Made by a program: the position numbers and the translations under genes. A DNA stretch of 64,000 nt from Aquimarina spinulae (GTDB lineage Bacteria; Bacteroidota; Bacteroidia; Flavobacteriales; Flavobacteriaceae): the NCBI RefSeq assembly GCF_943373825.1, contig NZ_CALSBP010000001.1:1311923-1375922 (forward strand), given 5' to 3'. Below the pieces are notes generated by a model. It saw only the letters and a list, made by a program, of their open reading frames with translations. It made no database searches and was not told the origin of the DNA. Of this stretch, positions 1-8,921 are shown piece after piece (within the stretch, counting starts at the first letter, position 1; each line of letters starts with the position of its first letter).

Positions 1-3000
1 TCAGGTTTTATAGTGTTATCCCAAATAGGTTTTTCTTCTTCAGATTCAAAACTTTGTAGTATGTGTTTAACCTGTTGTTTTCGATATAACTGTAATAAGA
101 ATGTTTCTTCGTTTTCATAATCATCATCTCCAAAAAGGTCGTCGTCATATTGTTCATTATACTGTTTCGCAGAATTTGCTCTAGAAATCAATTCCTCTGG
201 AAATTTTTCGTGACCTAACCTGATAAGCATGTCACAAACAGGTACAATCATATTTTTTATACGATGATTTTGCCTTTCACCGATATCGGATTCAAATTGC
301 TCAAAAATTTCTAATAACTCCTTTTCAAATGATCTTATAACTGCCAAAGGAAGTTTGGAAATATTAATTGTATTTCTGTGTGCATCACCGATGTAATTAT
401 AATAATCTAAAACATCATACGTATCAGTTAACAATTTTTTGATATAATTGTAGATAGATTTATGAGAATACATTTTATAACGATAGGCCAACCTTGCTCT
501 TAGAGATTCATCATTTAGCGTATCTAGAATATCTAATAAGAATGCTTTAATTTCGGGATCTTCAGAAAATTCGTCCCATAGACCATATCCGTTATTTACA
601 AGAATCGATACATATCCTTCTTTTATATTGGGAACATTTGGTGTTTTTTCTAAAACAGGTTTTGGGATACTATATTTTGCGCCATTAAACATAATATTTC
701 TAATAATTTTTCGGTCAGGATGAGAAGCAATGATTTGAAGTACCTGGTTTTTTAATTTTCTAAGATCTCTCGAATCATCGTTTTCTTGTTTCGGTCCAAA
801 AACAGGCCCCTGAATATATGATGGTTTGATTTTTGTCGAACTGCTCGAAATAGCTTTTCCATTTTTTAAAGAACCAGAAGTATTTCTAATTTCATCTTTA
901 GGGTTTTTCAGATTAAGTATCTGTATCAACTCTTTAAAAACACCTTCTTCGGTAATCATTCTGCTTTCTAATTGCTTGATCAAATTTTCATTACCACTAA
1001 GTATAATGCCTTCGGCAGTTTCAGGATCTTGCGACGAACTGATTTCGCGATAAGGATTCCAGTTATGATCCGGGAATTCTAAATATCTGGATTCATTATT
1101 TATAAGTATCGAAACATGTTTTGAAGTCATTGTATTAAAACTATCATTCGAAATGATTTTATCTATGACACAATTAAGATCGTAATTCATTTTCATGAGC
1201 TGAGGATCAAAATTCATATCCAAAGTATCAGAGAAATATGGATAAATGTTAAAGTTAGAGTAGACCATAGGGAGTCCAGATTCCTCATGAAAACTAGATA
1301 CTATTGCAGGACTTGAGCATCCCTGAAAAGAAAGTGATATCACTCCATAATCAGGTTTGTGCTCCAGAACTACTTTTCCAATACTAAAACCGGGATGATG
1401 TTCTACCAAATGTTCAAAACACTCAATAGCCATCTTTTCTAATATATCCTGAATGTCAAATTCTTGTTTCTGTTGAGCAAGGTTTTTATCTTTTTCTAAA
1501 ATACAGATATCATATTTTGTAAAACCTATAACAGTATCTTCATCATACATTGTTGCTATGTTATAGGTTAATCGTTCACTATATAAATTCTCCTTGTTTA
1601 GACTTTCTAACCAATTAATGAGTGAAATCTTACCATTATCTTCTTTAGAAAGCGTGGTAAATAAAAATTCATCGCCTGTACTACATAAAGGGATATTAGG
1701 TTTTTCTGAAAAATAATAAATAGGAGCAAGGTCGTCCCAGTTATGACAGATAAATTTTGGGTCAGCAGGATTACTTATATCTATTACAGATCGGGTAACC
1801 ATATAATGCTCAAAAAACGCTACATGCATATCTCCAGGTGTCTTATCTTCTATAATACTGGATAAATAAGTAGGATTGCTTTTGTCCTTAATATCTAGTA
1901 GTAGAACCAAACCAGCACCAGCACCCACAACCAGAAGATTATGGTGAATATGAAGACTATACCCACTTTCTATAAACAGGTCTGAAGAAATCGGGTTCGC
2001 ATTGGGATTAGAAAGATCAAAGATTTCAAGGTATTCATTATTACAAACATACAAATGACCATCTAAAATATTGAGATTACCATATTTTGGCACTTTTTTA
2101 GTATTTCTAATACTACCTTCTATAGGAATAATAGTATTTCCCTGGATTTGGTATCTTACAATTCCTTTATCATAATCTGATATATATACTACTTCGTTAT
2201 GGTAAGAATAGTGGTATCTTTTTTCCTTATCTAAGGCAATTACAGTATGTTTTATGATCTCATAAGTATCTGTAATTTCTCCTATAAAAAGTTCTTTATC
2301 ACCATTTACTGCGATGAATTGATTTTTACTAATAGGCACAACCCAACTTAAATCAACATCTTCGATTTTATGAGATAGATAGTAACAATCTTCATAAGGT
2401 ACTTTTTCTATTTCTTGTTTAGCGGTTTCCGGAATAACAAGAGAAGATACTTTTACTTTGAATTTAAAATCTTCTTTTTCTTTCTCTTTTGCTAAGTAAT
2501 CATCATAAGTTTGAAGCATATAAGAAGAATTGGCAAACTCTTTTTTAAATAATGTACGGGCATTATCAGAGAAGAAAATTCTCTGAAAACAGTATAAAGC
2601 ATTTTCTTTTTCTCCAAGAATTGTATATAATTTAGATAATGCTATTGCTGCCCTGCCTATCGAAAAAGACTCTTTATTTTCTGACATAAAAGAAATGAGT
2701 TCATCTTTTAGCCTATTAAGTTCATCTTTCTGATCTTGATATAATCTAATATCAAATAACCACTTTGGTAATAATGCATCTTTTTTGGCTCTTTTACTTT
2801 CAATTGAAGCATAGCACTCATCAAATTCCTCTTTACGGTTTAGGAAATATAAATTTTCTAATAAATGTACTTTATAATGATCTGATAATTGCTTTATAGA
2901 TTTAAGGATTGCTGTTGATTCCTCATACCGTCCTTCAGAAAATAATCTGGCGGTTAAGAATTTTTGAAGATCAGAATAGTTTTTATTAGTATCTGGTAAA

Positions 3001-4040
3001 AGTTCTAGTGTTTTTCTGAAAGCTTCTTCACCATAGTTATAAAGCTTTTCTTCTGCTTTGTATGAAATATCGAGGTTATGTTCCTGTATAGTATTTAACC
3101 ATTTTGTAAAATTGGATTCGTTATGGATTGGATCTGGAACCTGCAAAGGATCTATTATTTTATCCGGAAACTGTACCATAAATTCATCAAAAGCACTAAA
3201 AAAAGCTTCTTCTGGTAAATCACCTTCTTCTTCTTCGATATGTCCTCCATCTAGTTTCCAATCTTCAAATTCATCGGTTAATCTAAAAATAGCTTTTTCT
3301 CTAAGTTTGGATTGTATAAAGCCATACTCGATATTTTTGATGTCATAGGTGTATATATTACTTTCTTCTTCAGAACCTTCGTATATATTGCTTTTGGGAT
3401 AAAATAAATAAAAACCAGTGTCATAAAACTTTAAATATGGATAGGTTAATTTTGACTGAGGCAACGCAAGCATCACATTATAAAATGGACCAGAACCGTT
3501 AGGATGATTAAAAGCCAGTATTCTTACATTATCGTCCTGTTTAAAAGTTAGTTTGTGCGTAACAAAACCCACAACATGTTTGAAATCTTTTTGAGTATAA
3601 GAACTGGCTACATTTTTTATAGCATTTTCAATTTGTAAAATCAATTCTTCGCGTAAGCATACTAAATAACTTTTATATAATTGGTCAGATATATGGTCAA
3701 AAGTAAGTGCAGGCTTTATTTTTGCATATTTTTTTTTCTGCTCAGTTGCCTGATCAATAAAAGAAGTATCTAATTCTTCTCTCTTTTCAAAAGCCGTATC
3801 TGCAATATCTAACCATTCGGATATTGAAATTGTACCAATATCCGATGCATCATCATATTCAGATCCATAATAATACTCGTCCCAGGCATTGTTATAGGTT
3901 ACTTTAAGTACATCAAAAGTCTTATTGGGCGAAATGATAATCATTCGTAGCTCTTCTGGATTAATTTTTCCTGAAGTAACAGCCTGATCTATGATTTCCT
4001 TAAGCTGTTTTTGGATCGATGTAGTGATGTTTAATTGCAT
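1..4040 (-). CDS. Very large TPR/LVIVD-propeller protein, 3' end beyond window
   Basis: An uninterrupted minus-strand frame begins at the ATG at 4040 (MQLNITTSIQKQLK) and runs off the left edge after about 1,346 codons, so the C-terminus is missing. I see no signal peptide or membrane segment, so it is probably cytoplasmic. Residues about 340-560 are helical and TPR-like. Residues about 560-800 are beta-rich, with blocks such as LEIFDLSNPN, LVLLLDIKDKSNP and VIDISNPADPKF that resemble LVIVD-type beta-propeller repeats. The last 200 visible residues are helical and acidic. It is the downstream end of the minus-strand envelope cluster, separated from it by a 515-bp gap. I do not recognise the family as a whole; a scaffold role is inference only. 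Confidence 0.85.
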   Translation of the reverse strand, partial: MQLNITTSIQKQLKEIIDQAVTSGKINPEELRMIIISPNKTFDVLKVTYNNAWDEYYYGSEYDDASDIGTISISEWLDIADTAFEKREELDTSFIDQATEQKKKYAKIKPALTFDHISDQLYKSYLVCLREELILQIENAIKNVASSYTQKDFKHVVGFVTHKLTFKQDDNVRILAFNHPNGSGPFYNVMLALPQSKLTYPYLKFYDTGFYLFYPKSNIYEGSEEESNIYTYDIKNIEYGFIQSKLREKAIFRLTDEFEDWKLDGGHIEEEEGDLPEEAFFSAFDEFMVQFPDKIIDPLQVPDPIHNESNFTKWLNTIQEHNLDISYKAEEKLYNYGEEAFRKTLELLPDTNKNYSDLQKFLTARLFSEGRYEESTAILKSIKQLSDHYKVHLLENLYFLNRKEEFDECYASIESKRAKKDALLPKWLFDIRLYQDQKDELNRLKDELISFMSENKESFSIGRAAIALSKLYTILGEKENALYCFQRIFFSDNARTLFKKEFANSSYMLQTYDDYLAKEKEKEDFKFKVKVSSLVIPETAKQEIEKVPYEDCYYLSHKIEDVDLSWVVPISKNQFIAVNGDKELFIGEITDTYEIIKHTVIALDKEKRYHYSYHNEVVYISDYDKGIVRYQIQGNTIIPIEGSIRNTKKVPKYGNLNILDGHLYVCNNEYLEIFDLSNPNANPISSDLFIESGYSLHIHHNLLVVGAGAGLVLLLDIKDKSNPTYLSSIIEDKTPGDMHVAFFEHYMVTRSVIDISNPADPKFICHNWDDLAPIYYFSEKPNIPLCSTGDEFLFTTLSKEDNGKISLINWLESLNKENLYSERLTYNIATMYDEDTVIGFTKYDICILEKDKNLAQQKQEFDIQDILEKMAIECFEHLVEHHPGFSIGKVVLEHKPDYGVISLSFQGCSSPAIVSSFHEESGLPMVYSNFNIYPYFSDTLDMNFDPQLMKMNYDLNCVIDKIISNDSFNTMTSKHVSILINNESRYLEFPDHNWNPYREISSSQDPETAEGIILSGNENLIKQLESRMITEEGVFKELIQILNLKNPKDEIRNTSGSLKNGKAISSSSTKIKPSYIQGPVFGPKQENDDSRDLRKLKNQVLQIIASHPDRKIIRNIMFNGAKYSIPKPVLEKTPNVPNIKEGYVSILVNNGYGLWDEFSEDPEIKAFLLDILDTLNDESLRARLAYRYKMYSHKSIYNYIKKLLTDTYDVLDYYNYIGDAHRNTINISKLPLAVIRSFEKELLEIFEQFESDIGERQNHRIKNMIVPVCDMLIRLGHEKFPEELISRANSAKQYNEQYDDDLFGDDDYENEETFLLQLYRKQQVKHILQSFESEEEKPIWDNTIKP

Positions 4041-4283
4041 AGCGTTTTTTCTATAGATTAGTGCTGTAATAATTTATAATCTAGTTGCAAAATATGAGAA
4101 TTTATTATTAGAGCTAAATATCTTATTTACATTTTAATTATATTGCTATTGATACGTATTAAATTGATTATAAAACTGTTCTCAATTTTAACAAGACAGT
4201 TTGATTTTGTTGGTTATAAAACAGGGTATACTTGTTCTTTATTTCTATCTATTTTGTTGCAATTCGTATGATTGCTAATCTAT
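4041..4283. other. Intergenic upstream of the giant gene
   Basis: AT-rich DNA between the giant gene's start and the zinc-ribbon remnant. It should hold the promoter of the giant gene, because the remnant and inverted repeat to its right make readthrough less likely, but I could not find a clean TAnnTTTG box. No coding frame of note. Confidence 0.5.
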
Positions 4284-4391
4284 TCATTCTCTTTTTTTAA
4301 AAGTTTCTTCACAATAACCACAAACCGAGCTTACCTTTTTGTAACACCAGAAGAGATATAAAAACCTGTACTCAACTATTTCTATGTTCTT
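4284..4391 (-). pseudogene. Decayed remnant of a zinc-ribbon membrane protein gene
   Basis: Read on the minus strand from 4391 to the TGA at 4284-4286, the frame gives KNIEIVEYRFLYLFWCY, then KKVSSVCGYCEETFKKRE and a stop. This aligns with residues about 35-68 of the intact zinc-ribbon protein at 10612-10956 (FWIPFFPIGKKVYSVCGHC followed by KGAFEERE). The N-terminal half with the first Cys pair is missing, and a stop replaces the C-terminal membrane segment. The order 'membrane gene then zinc-ribbon gene' is the same as at 11039-11458/10612-10956, so this looks like the ruined half of a duplicated gene pair. The inverted-repeat element at 4391-4553 sits exactly where the 5' half should be. 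Confidence 0.7.
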
Positions 4392-4553
4392 ATACCAATT
4401 TAATTTTAAAATGCCGTATCCAAGGCATAGTTGTTTTTTGCTCTAAAAACGCTGTGATTAAAAAGCATAGCCTTAGCTACGGGGTTTATGAACAAGGAAT
4501 TTAGAGTTAAAAAGAAGGAGTCGATATGCGACATTTTAAGATTAAAATGGTAT
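4391..4553. mobile_element. MITE-like imperfect inverted-repeat element
   Basis: The ends are inverted repeats: ATACCAATTTAATTTTAAAATG on the left (22 nt, split here as ATACCAATTTAA + TTTTAAAATG) and the complement of CATTTTAAGATTAAAATGGTAT on the right, matching at about 20 of 22 positions. A second nested inverted repeat lies inside: CCGTATCCAAGGCATAG near 4413 against GCATAGCCTTAGCTACGG near 4473. The whole is about 163 bp and non-coding. Size, terminal inverted repeats and AT-rich target fit a miniature inverted-repeat transposable element. Its right end abuts the stop codon of the 4556-4993 gene. No clear target-site duplication is visible, so a large structured 3' region is an alternative. 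Confidence 0.5.
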
Positions 4554-4555
4554 TA

Positions 4556-4993
4556 CTACATAAAGAATAAGAAAGAGGCTACGATCTGCCAACAGCCAAT
4601 AATGATTCCTATAACTCCTAACTTACGTTGTTTTGATGCTGACTTTCCTCTTAATTGATTTGCTTTTTCTTTTGTAGCTCCATTTTTGAATACGAAAAAC
4701 TTGTTAATTGAGCGGAAAACTAACATGAAACCTAATACAGCTTCCATAATATTCCCAGCTAATAAGGTGATCCACCAGATAGGATAGGTTGTAAGCCATC
4801 CCAGGTTTAAAACTGCTGAAATGATTCCCCATAAACCCCAGAAACAGAACATAAGTCCGATCATAAATCTGATCAAGCTTGGCAACGGTTCGATTTTTTC
4901 TAAAAATTCTTTTACCTCTGGTTTTTTTGATAGCAATAATGATGGTGCTGCTACTATAATACTTAATAAAATCAATGTGATTCCCAAGGTCAT
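4556..4993 (-). CDS. Small polytopic membrane protein (paralog of 11039-11458)
   Basis: 145 residues with about three hydrophobic segments ([60 protein letters not shown]) and a fourth at the C-terminus, so an inner-membrane protein of unknown function. It is clearly paralogous to the protein at 11039-11458, sharing the FCFWG(L/I)WGIIS, LLAGN or FLAGN, and EKANQLR motifs. I place the start at the ATG at 4993. The longer GTG frame (from 5059) starts almost on the predicted transcription start, and the sequence just before the ATG (CTTTAAAACTAAAAATT) is conserved in both copies as a leader. Downstream lie a MITE-like element and a decayed zinc-ribbon gene. Confidence 0.75.
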   Translation of the reverse strand: MTLGITLILLSIIVAAPSLLLSKKPEVKEFLEKIEPLPSLIRFMIGLMFCFWGLWGIISAVLNLGWLTTYPIWWITLLAGNIMEAVLGFMLVFRSINKFFVFKNGATKEKANQLRGKSASKQRKLGVIGIIIGCWQIVASFLFFM

Positions 4994-5063
4994 AATTTTT
5001 AGTTTTAAAGTGTTAGTACTTATTTTTTTTTGATCCCTGTTTTGAATCCTAAAATTCACAGTA

Positions 5064-5071
5064 CAAAGATG
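5064..5071 (-). promoter_or_regulatory. Predicted -7 box before 4556-4993
   Basis: On the minus strand this reads CATCTTTG, one mismatch from the Bacteroidota -7 consensus TAnnTTTG. The same box and the flanking GTACTGTGA occur at the equivalent position before the paralog (11565-11572), although the surrounding DNA has diverged. That conservation is the main support. No convincing -33 TTG was found. Confidence 0.45.
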
Positions 5072-5126
5072 ATAGGTATAGGTTTTGAAGTTTTTTTTAA
5101 ACTATCTTTTATAAATTATCGAGATA

Positions 5127-5855
5127 CTAGATCATTTTTTCTAACTCAGGAAGCTTGGTGTCAATTTCGATTTGTCTTTCTCTGCATTCTTCAGATTTAT
5201 TACTTTCGGGATGATTAGCAAGAAAACCGTTAAGTGCCATTTGCATATCTTTAAGGTATCTTATTTTTAATGAAATTTTTTCGGTTTCCTGGTATTTTTG
5301 CCAGGCTTCTTCGACATATTTATATTCTAATTCCTGTCGTTCTAATTGTTTAATTTCTTTCCATCCGGGTAATAAATCTATTAATTTCTGAGAATTAGGA
5401 AAGGCTTTAATGGTATCCTCTAGATCAGGAACAGCAGCATATGCAGGCCTTAAGGTAGTATCAGAAAAGAAAGTGATGGCTTCTTTTTCACTATCTCCAA
5501 GAAAAACAGCTAAGATTTCATTCCACCCTATCGAAATAAACAAGAAACTACCATCGGGTATTGTGGTATCGGTAGTAAGTTTATACATGTTTTCTTTTTC
5601 TAAAGGCTCTATGCCAAAATTTACATCTTCATTAAATCCTCCCAATGCTAGTTTTCTTGCTTGAGCCACCAGAGATCCACTATCAAAATTTTGAAGATAT
5701 ACAATAATCTCTATGTGATCATTTTCTCTTAGTACCGACGGAACCTTGTTAAGGTGTCTAAACTCAGGGAAACTGGTGTTATTGATGGTTGCAAATGATA
5801 GATAACTATCTTTACTTTTAATATGTATTCCGAATTGTTTGATGTTATTTTCCAT
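5127..5855 (-). CDS. Unrecognised cytoplasmic protein of the SPFH cluster
   Basis: 242 residues from the ATG at 5855 (MENNIKQFGIHIKSKD). The frame is open further upstream to 6014, but that would overlap the preceding gene and lacks a leader, so the shorter start is preferred. The first ~130 residues are predicted beta-rich (EIIVYLQNF, GSFLFISIGWNEILAVFLG). The rest is helical and charged, ending in a coiled-coil-like stretch (EKISLKIRYLKDMQMALNGF). There is no signal peptide or membrane segment. The genes on either side belong to the envelope cluster and all run the same way. I cannot name a family. Confidence 0.75.
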   Translation of the reverse strand: MENNIKQFGIHIKSKDSYLSFATINNTSFPEFRHLNKVPSVLRENDHIEIIVYLQNFDSGSLVAQARKLALGGFNEDVNFGIEPLEKENMYKLTTDTTIPDGSFLFISIGWNEILAVFLGDSEKEAITFFSDTTLRPAYAAVPDLEDTIKAFPNSQKLIDLLPGWKEIKQLERQELEYKYVEEAWQKYQETEKISLKIRYLKDMQMALNGFLANHPESNKSEECRERQIEIDTKLPELEKMI

Positions 5856-5967
5856 GATTCTTTTTTGTTTTTTAAAACAAGATGACCTGATTTCATCAAA
5901 TTTGCAATGTAGTGTAATTGGGTTGCAGATGAATCCCAGGCCATCTATACATAAAATGTTATTGGGA

Positions 5968-7038
5968 TTAAAAATCGATATCGTCTCCTGCCTTTGCCGA
6001 AGCAAATTCTGCATTATATTTTTCCATTAATTCTCCCATTTTTAATGCCATACGAGTATCTGTAGCCATTTTTGGAGTCCAATGCATACCTACAGAACTC
6101 CAATCGGTAACTGTAAGTCCGTATTCTTGTAAGATTGAAGCAGCATCTTTTCCTTGAGCCGCTCCCATATTTTGATGACACATAACTTTAACATAAAGCT
6201 CGAAATCTTCATAAATATCATTGTTACCCGCAGAAGAGTCAGTTTCAGATTCTTGATTGCTTTCTGCATTGGCAAATTTGCCAATGTTCGAATTCATAAA
6301 AGCATCACCATATACCTTAGAAATTGCAAAAGTTGTGTCTTGAGACATTCTTGCGGTCCATTCTGCAGATACTTCATCCCAGATTGGTTTTTCTGTTCCT
6401 ACAACTTTAAGTACTTCTTCTAGATCCATACCTCCTGCTATTTTTGCATTAGCAGCGGCCCAGGTTTCCATATCAATGCCATTAATAGGATCTAATAATC
6501 CACCGGCTTCTGCTGCTTCTATATGGGCATCCATCTGTGCATCTAGTTTAGCTTTTTGCTCTTTTAGAAAATTATCGGCATCGTCGTATGCTTTTTCTTC
6601 AGCAGAGTTTAGTAAAGCTATCCCCCATAAAAAATGATTTTCATCAGCGAATCCATATTCACGAATCTGATCATTAAATTCTGAAAGGTCACTATCTTTT
6701 AGGTTTTTAATATCATTAAGGATATCGGTAGCATCCTCGTGAGAAAGTTCACGAACCTGCTCTGGCATTTCGAGTTTATTAACATATCCATATCTTCTGA
6801 TACCAGACTTAAATTGGTTATTAAGATCCACCCAATGTGGTTCATTTAGGTTAGGTTTAAATGGCCACACATCATAATCTTCACCTTCTTCAAGGTCCTG
6901 AAAAGAAAGATCTGCACATGGCCATGTCATGTAGTCATAGCTGTGCCAATCCATGCGATCAAGAATCGCTAGATAATCTCTGTATTCGTCTTTTTGTTTT
7001 CCTGAAACGTCTTGATAAAATTCATTAACTGTACTCAT
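5968..7038 (-). CDS. Acidic protein with a duplicated C-terminal module, unknown function
   Basis: 356 residues, no signal peptide or membrane segment, strongly acidic. Residues 192-250 and 282-345 are two copies of one module. Each has a helix, then EEVLKVVG or ASILQEYG, then W-x3-V(or S)-x3-W-T-(A/P)-(R/K)-M-(S/A)-x-D-T, then a helix. Between them is a Ser/Glu/Asn-rich linker. It lies 32 bp downstream of the SPFH gene and is probably cotranscribed with it. I recall no characterised family with certainty. The repeated W...W...M..DT signature could help a profile search find relatives. Confidence 0.8.
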   Translation of the reverse strand: MSTVNEFYQDVSGKQKDEYRDYLAILDRMDWHSYDYMTWPCADLSFQDLEEGEDYDVWPFKPNLNEPHWVDLNNQFKSGIRRYGYVNKLEMPEQVRELSHEDATDILNDIKNLKDSDLSEFNDQIREYGFADENHFLWGIALLNSAEEKAYDDADNFLKEQKAKLDAQMDAHIEAAEAGGLLDPINGIDMETWAAANAKIAGGMDLEEVLKVVGTEKPIWDEVSAEWTARMSQDTTFAISKVYGDAFMNSNIGKFANAESNQESETDSSAGNNDIYEDFELYVKVMCHQNMGAAQGKDAASILQEYGLTVTDWSSVGMHWTPKMATDTRMALKMGELMEKYNAEFASAKAGDDIDF

Positions 7039-7070
7039 ATGGTATAATTTTTAAAGATTGATTTTTGTTT

Positions 7071-8114
7071 TTAGAATTGAGATAATATTTCCTGTTTCTT
7101 TTGTTTGTATTCCTGTTCGTCGATTAAGCCAGCATCAAACATTTTCTTTAGTTTTTCTAGTTTTTGCATCGGATCGTCGTTTTGAGGTTGAGGTTGAGAT
7201 TGAGGTTGAGGAGGAGTATTTTGTTGAGGTGTAGACTGCTGTCCTTGATTATTCATCATATTCCCCAGCATTTGACCCATTCCCAGGCCAGCCCCCATTT
7301 GCATACCGATATTACCACCGCCTTCATTTTTTGCCATATTTTTTAAGGCCTCGAGTTGTTGGTAATCCTGGTAGCTTACTCCAAGTTCTTTCATTGCCTG
7401 TGCTTCGGCACTCATATCTGCAATTCGACTAATTCTTGTTTTGGTTTCTTCATCAAAACTGGTTCCTTCTATCCTAAAATCAAGGAGTTCAAAACCTAGT
7501 TCATCGAAGATTTGTGCGCTCGAATTCTGAGAGAATGATGCAATTTCATTACGATGTTTATCAATTTCTACATAACTAAATGAAGCGTTAGCCAGGAAAT
7601 CACTGATAGGCTGAGTAATTCTGGATAGAATAACTTTTTGTATTGCCTTTACAGGATAGTAGTCGTCACCTGCAATAACGTTGGTAAAAAAATCAACTGG
7701 TTTAGTGATTTTGAAAGAAAAATTACCAAAAGCACCTAATCCTACAGGAAAATTATAAACAGGATCTTTATAGGTGATAGGAGAGGGGGTTCCCCAACGA
7801 ATATTTTGCATTTCTGCTTTTCTATAGAAAAAGATACCTACTTTATGAGCAGATTCAAAGGTATACATGATATTCTTGATGGTGGTCCAAAAAGGAATAT
7901 TTCCTGTTTTAAGATCGTAAAGCCCTTCTTCTTCAAAGACGCCTTCTACTTTGCCCTCGTATACAAAAAGACATCCTTGTCCGGGCCCTACGATCAATTT
8001 TGAAGCATTTTTAATCTCGTCCCCGTTTTCTGTCCATTTTTCAAAAAGAGTTTCGGGTTTTGGGTTTTGCCATTCGATTACCGAACGGAGTTGACTTCTA
8101 AATGAATTTGACAT
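7071..8114 (-). CDS. YdjI-like SPFH-domain protein with C-terminal SHOCT segment
   Basis: 347 residues. Residues about 30-230 form an SPFH/band-7 domain of the YdjI ('virion core protein-like') type: early SVIEWQNP, then GQGCLFVYEGKVEGVFEEEG and RWGTPSPI. A helical part with EAQAMKELGVSYQDYQQLEA follows, then a Gly/Met/Gln/Pro-rich linker (about 260-310), and a SHOCT segment at the end (KLEKLKKMFDAGLIDEQEYK). In Bacillus subtilis, YdjI is recruited to the membrane with YdjG and YdjH and cooperates with PspA in membrane stress. Here the flanking genes encode zinc-ribbon and unknown proteins in place of recognisable PspA. No transmembrane segment is visible, so membrane association would need partners. 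Confidence 0.9.
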   Translation of the reverse strand: MSNSFRSQLRSVIEWQNPKPETLFEKWTENGDEIKNASKLIVGPGQGCLFVYEGKVEGVFEEEGLYDLKTGNIPFWTTIKNIMYTFESAHKVGIFFYRKAEMQNIRWGTPSPITYKDPVYNFPVGLGAFGNFSFKITKPVDFFTNVIAGDDYYPVKAIQKVILSRITQPISDFLANASFSYVEIDKHRNEIASFSQNSSAQIFDELGFELLDFRIEGTSFDEETKTRISRIADMSAEAQAMKELGVSYQDYQQLEALKNMAKNEGGGNIGMQMGAGLGMGQMLGNMMNNQGQQSTPQQNTPPQPQSQPQPQNDDPMQKLEKLKKMFDAGLIDEQEYKQKKQEILSQF

Positions 8115-8134
8115 ATTTTTTTCTTTTAGGATTA

Positions 8135-8899
8135 CTAATAGTTAGTTAAGAATGCAGTTTTAGCCTTGAGATCTTTTTCATACCGATCTTTATAATCTGG
8201 TATGATTTCGATTCTCTTCTTTAAGTAGGTCTCTACATATTTTTGATATAGAGGCGTTAATTCCTCTTTACCATACGTTTCAGAATCTTGTATGTAATTT
8301 TGAAACTTAAACTCTTCATATTGCAGATAGTGCTCTAATGCAGCTTCTTCTCCAAGAGCATGGATAGCAAAATGTTCGATATTTCTGGCTTTAGTTCCTG
8401 GTTCGAATGTATTTACCGTTTGGCAATATTCACAAGTACTGTAATACGATCTAAAAAAATTATCTTTTACTGGTAGTTTAGCTTGACATTGGGTACAACA
8501 AAAATCTTTGGATAAAGTATCTTTTACTTCTTTTAGTAATTTTTTTGCAGCATCTGCAAAAATTTTCACTTCGTATGATTTTAGTTTTTGTTCAAGTTTA
8601 AATTTTGTTAGATACCCTTTATCTCTTTCTTGTATAAATTTTTTAGAACCAAATTCTGCTCCTGAATCTTCAAAGGCTTCTTCGACTTTATCTTCCCATG
8701 TGCTATCTATTTTCCAGATAAGTTCATTAGCTTGAGAATAAATTCCTTGCCAGGCATTATGAAATGTAGTAGTTTCAAAATCAGTTGCTTTAAATAATAG
8801 AGGTAATGCAGCTTCTGTTTTTTCTAATATCTCCTCGAATCGATCTTCGATTTTCTTAAGGAATCCATCCCATCTATTTTGTGTTTCATTAAATGACAT
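8135..8899 (-). CDS. Zinc-ribbon protein with helical flanks, SPFH cluster
   Basis: 254 residues. Residues 1-130 are helical and amphipathic (for example KLEQKLKSYEVKIFADAAKK). Cys135-x2-Cys138 and Cys156-x2-Cys159 make a treble-clef/zinc-ribbon core, and the remaining ~95 residues are helical with many aromatic and charged residues. No membrane segment. The stop lies 20 bp before the SPFH start, so the two are almost certainly translated from one mRNA. By position it could play the part that YdjH or YdjG plays with YdjI, but that is inference from context, not from sequence similarity I can confirm. Confidence 0.8.
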   Translation of the reverse strand: MSFNETQNRWDGFLKKIEDRFEEILEKTEAALPLLFKATDFETTTFHNAWQGIYSQANELIWKIDSTWEDKVEEAFEDSGAEFGSKKFIQERDKGYLTKFKLEQKLKSYEVKIFADAAKKLLKEVKDTLSKDFCCTQCQAKLPVKDNFFRSYYSTCEYCQTVNTFEPGTKARNIEHFAIHALGEEAALEHYLQYEEFKFQNYIQDSETYGKEELTPLYQKYVETYLKKRIEIIPDYKDRYEKDLKAKTAFLTNY

Positions 8900-8921
8900 A
8901 CTTTTAAAGGATTATTATATT

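Noticed and set aside
5856..6014. N-terminal extension of the 5127-5855 protein
   Set aside because: It would overlap the upstream gene by 47 bp. The ATG at 5855 with an AT-rich leader is a better start.
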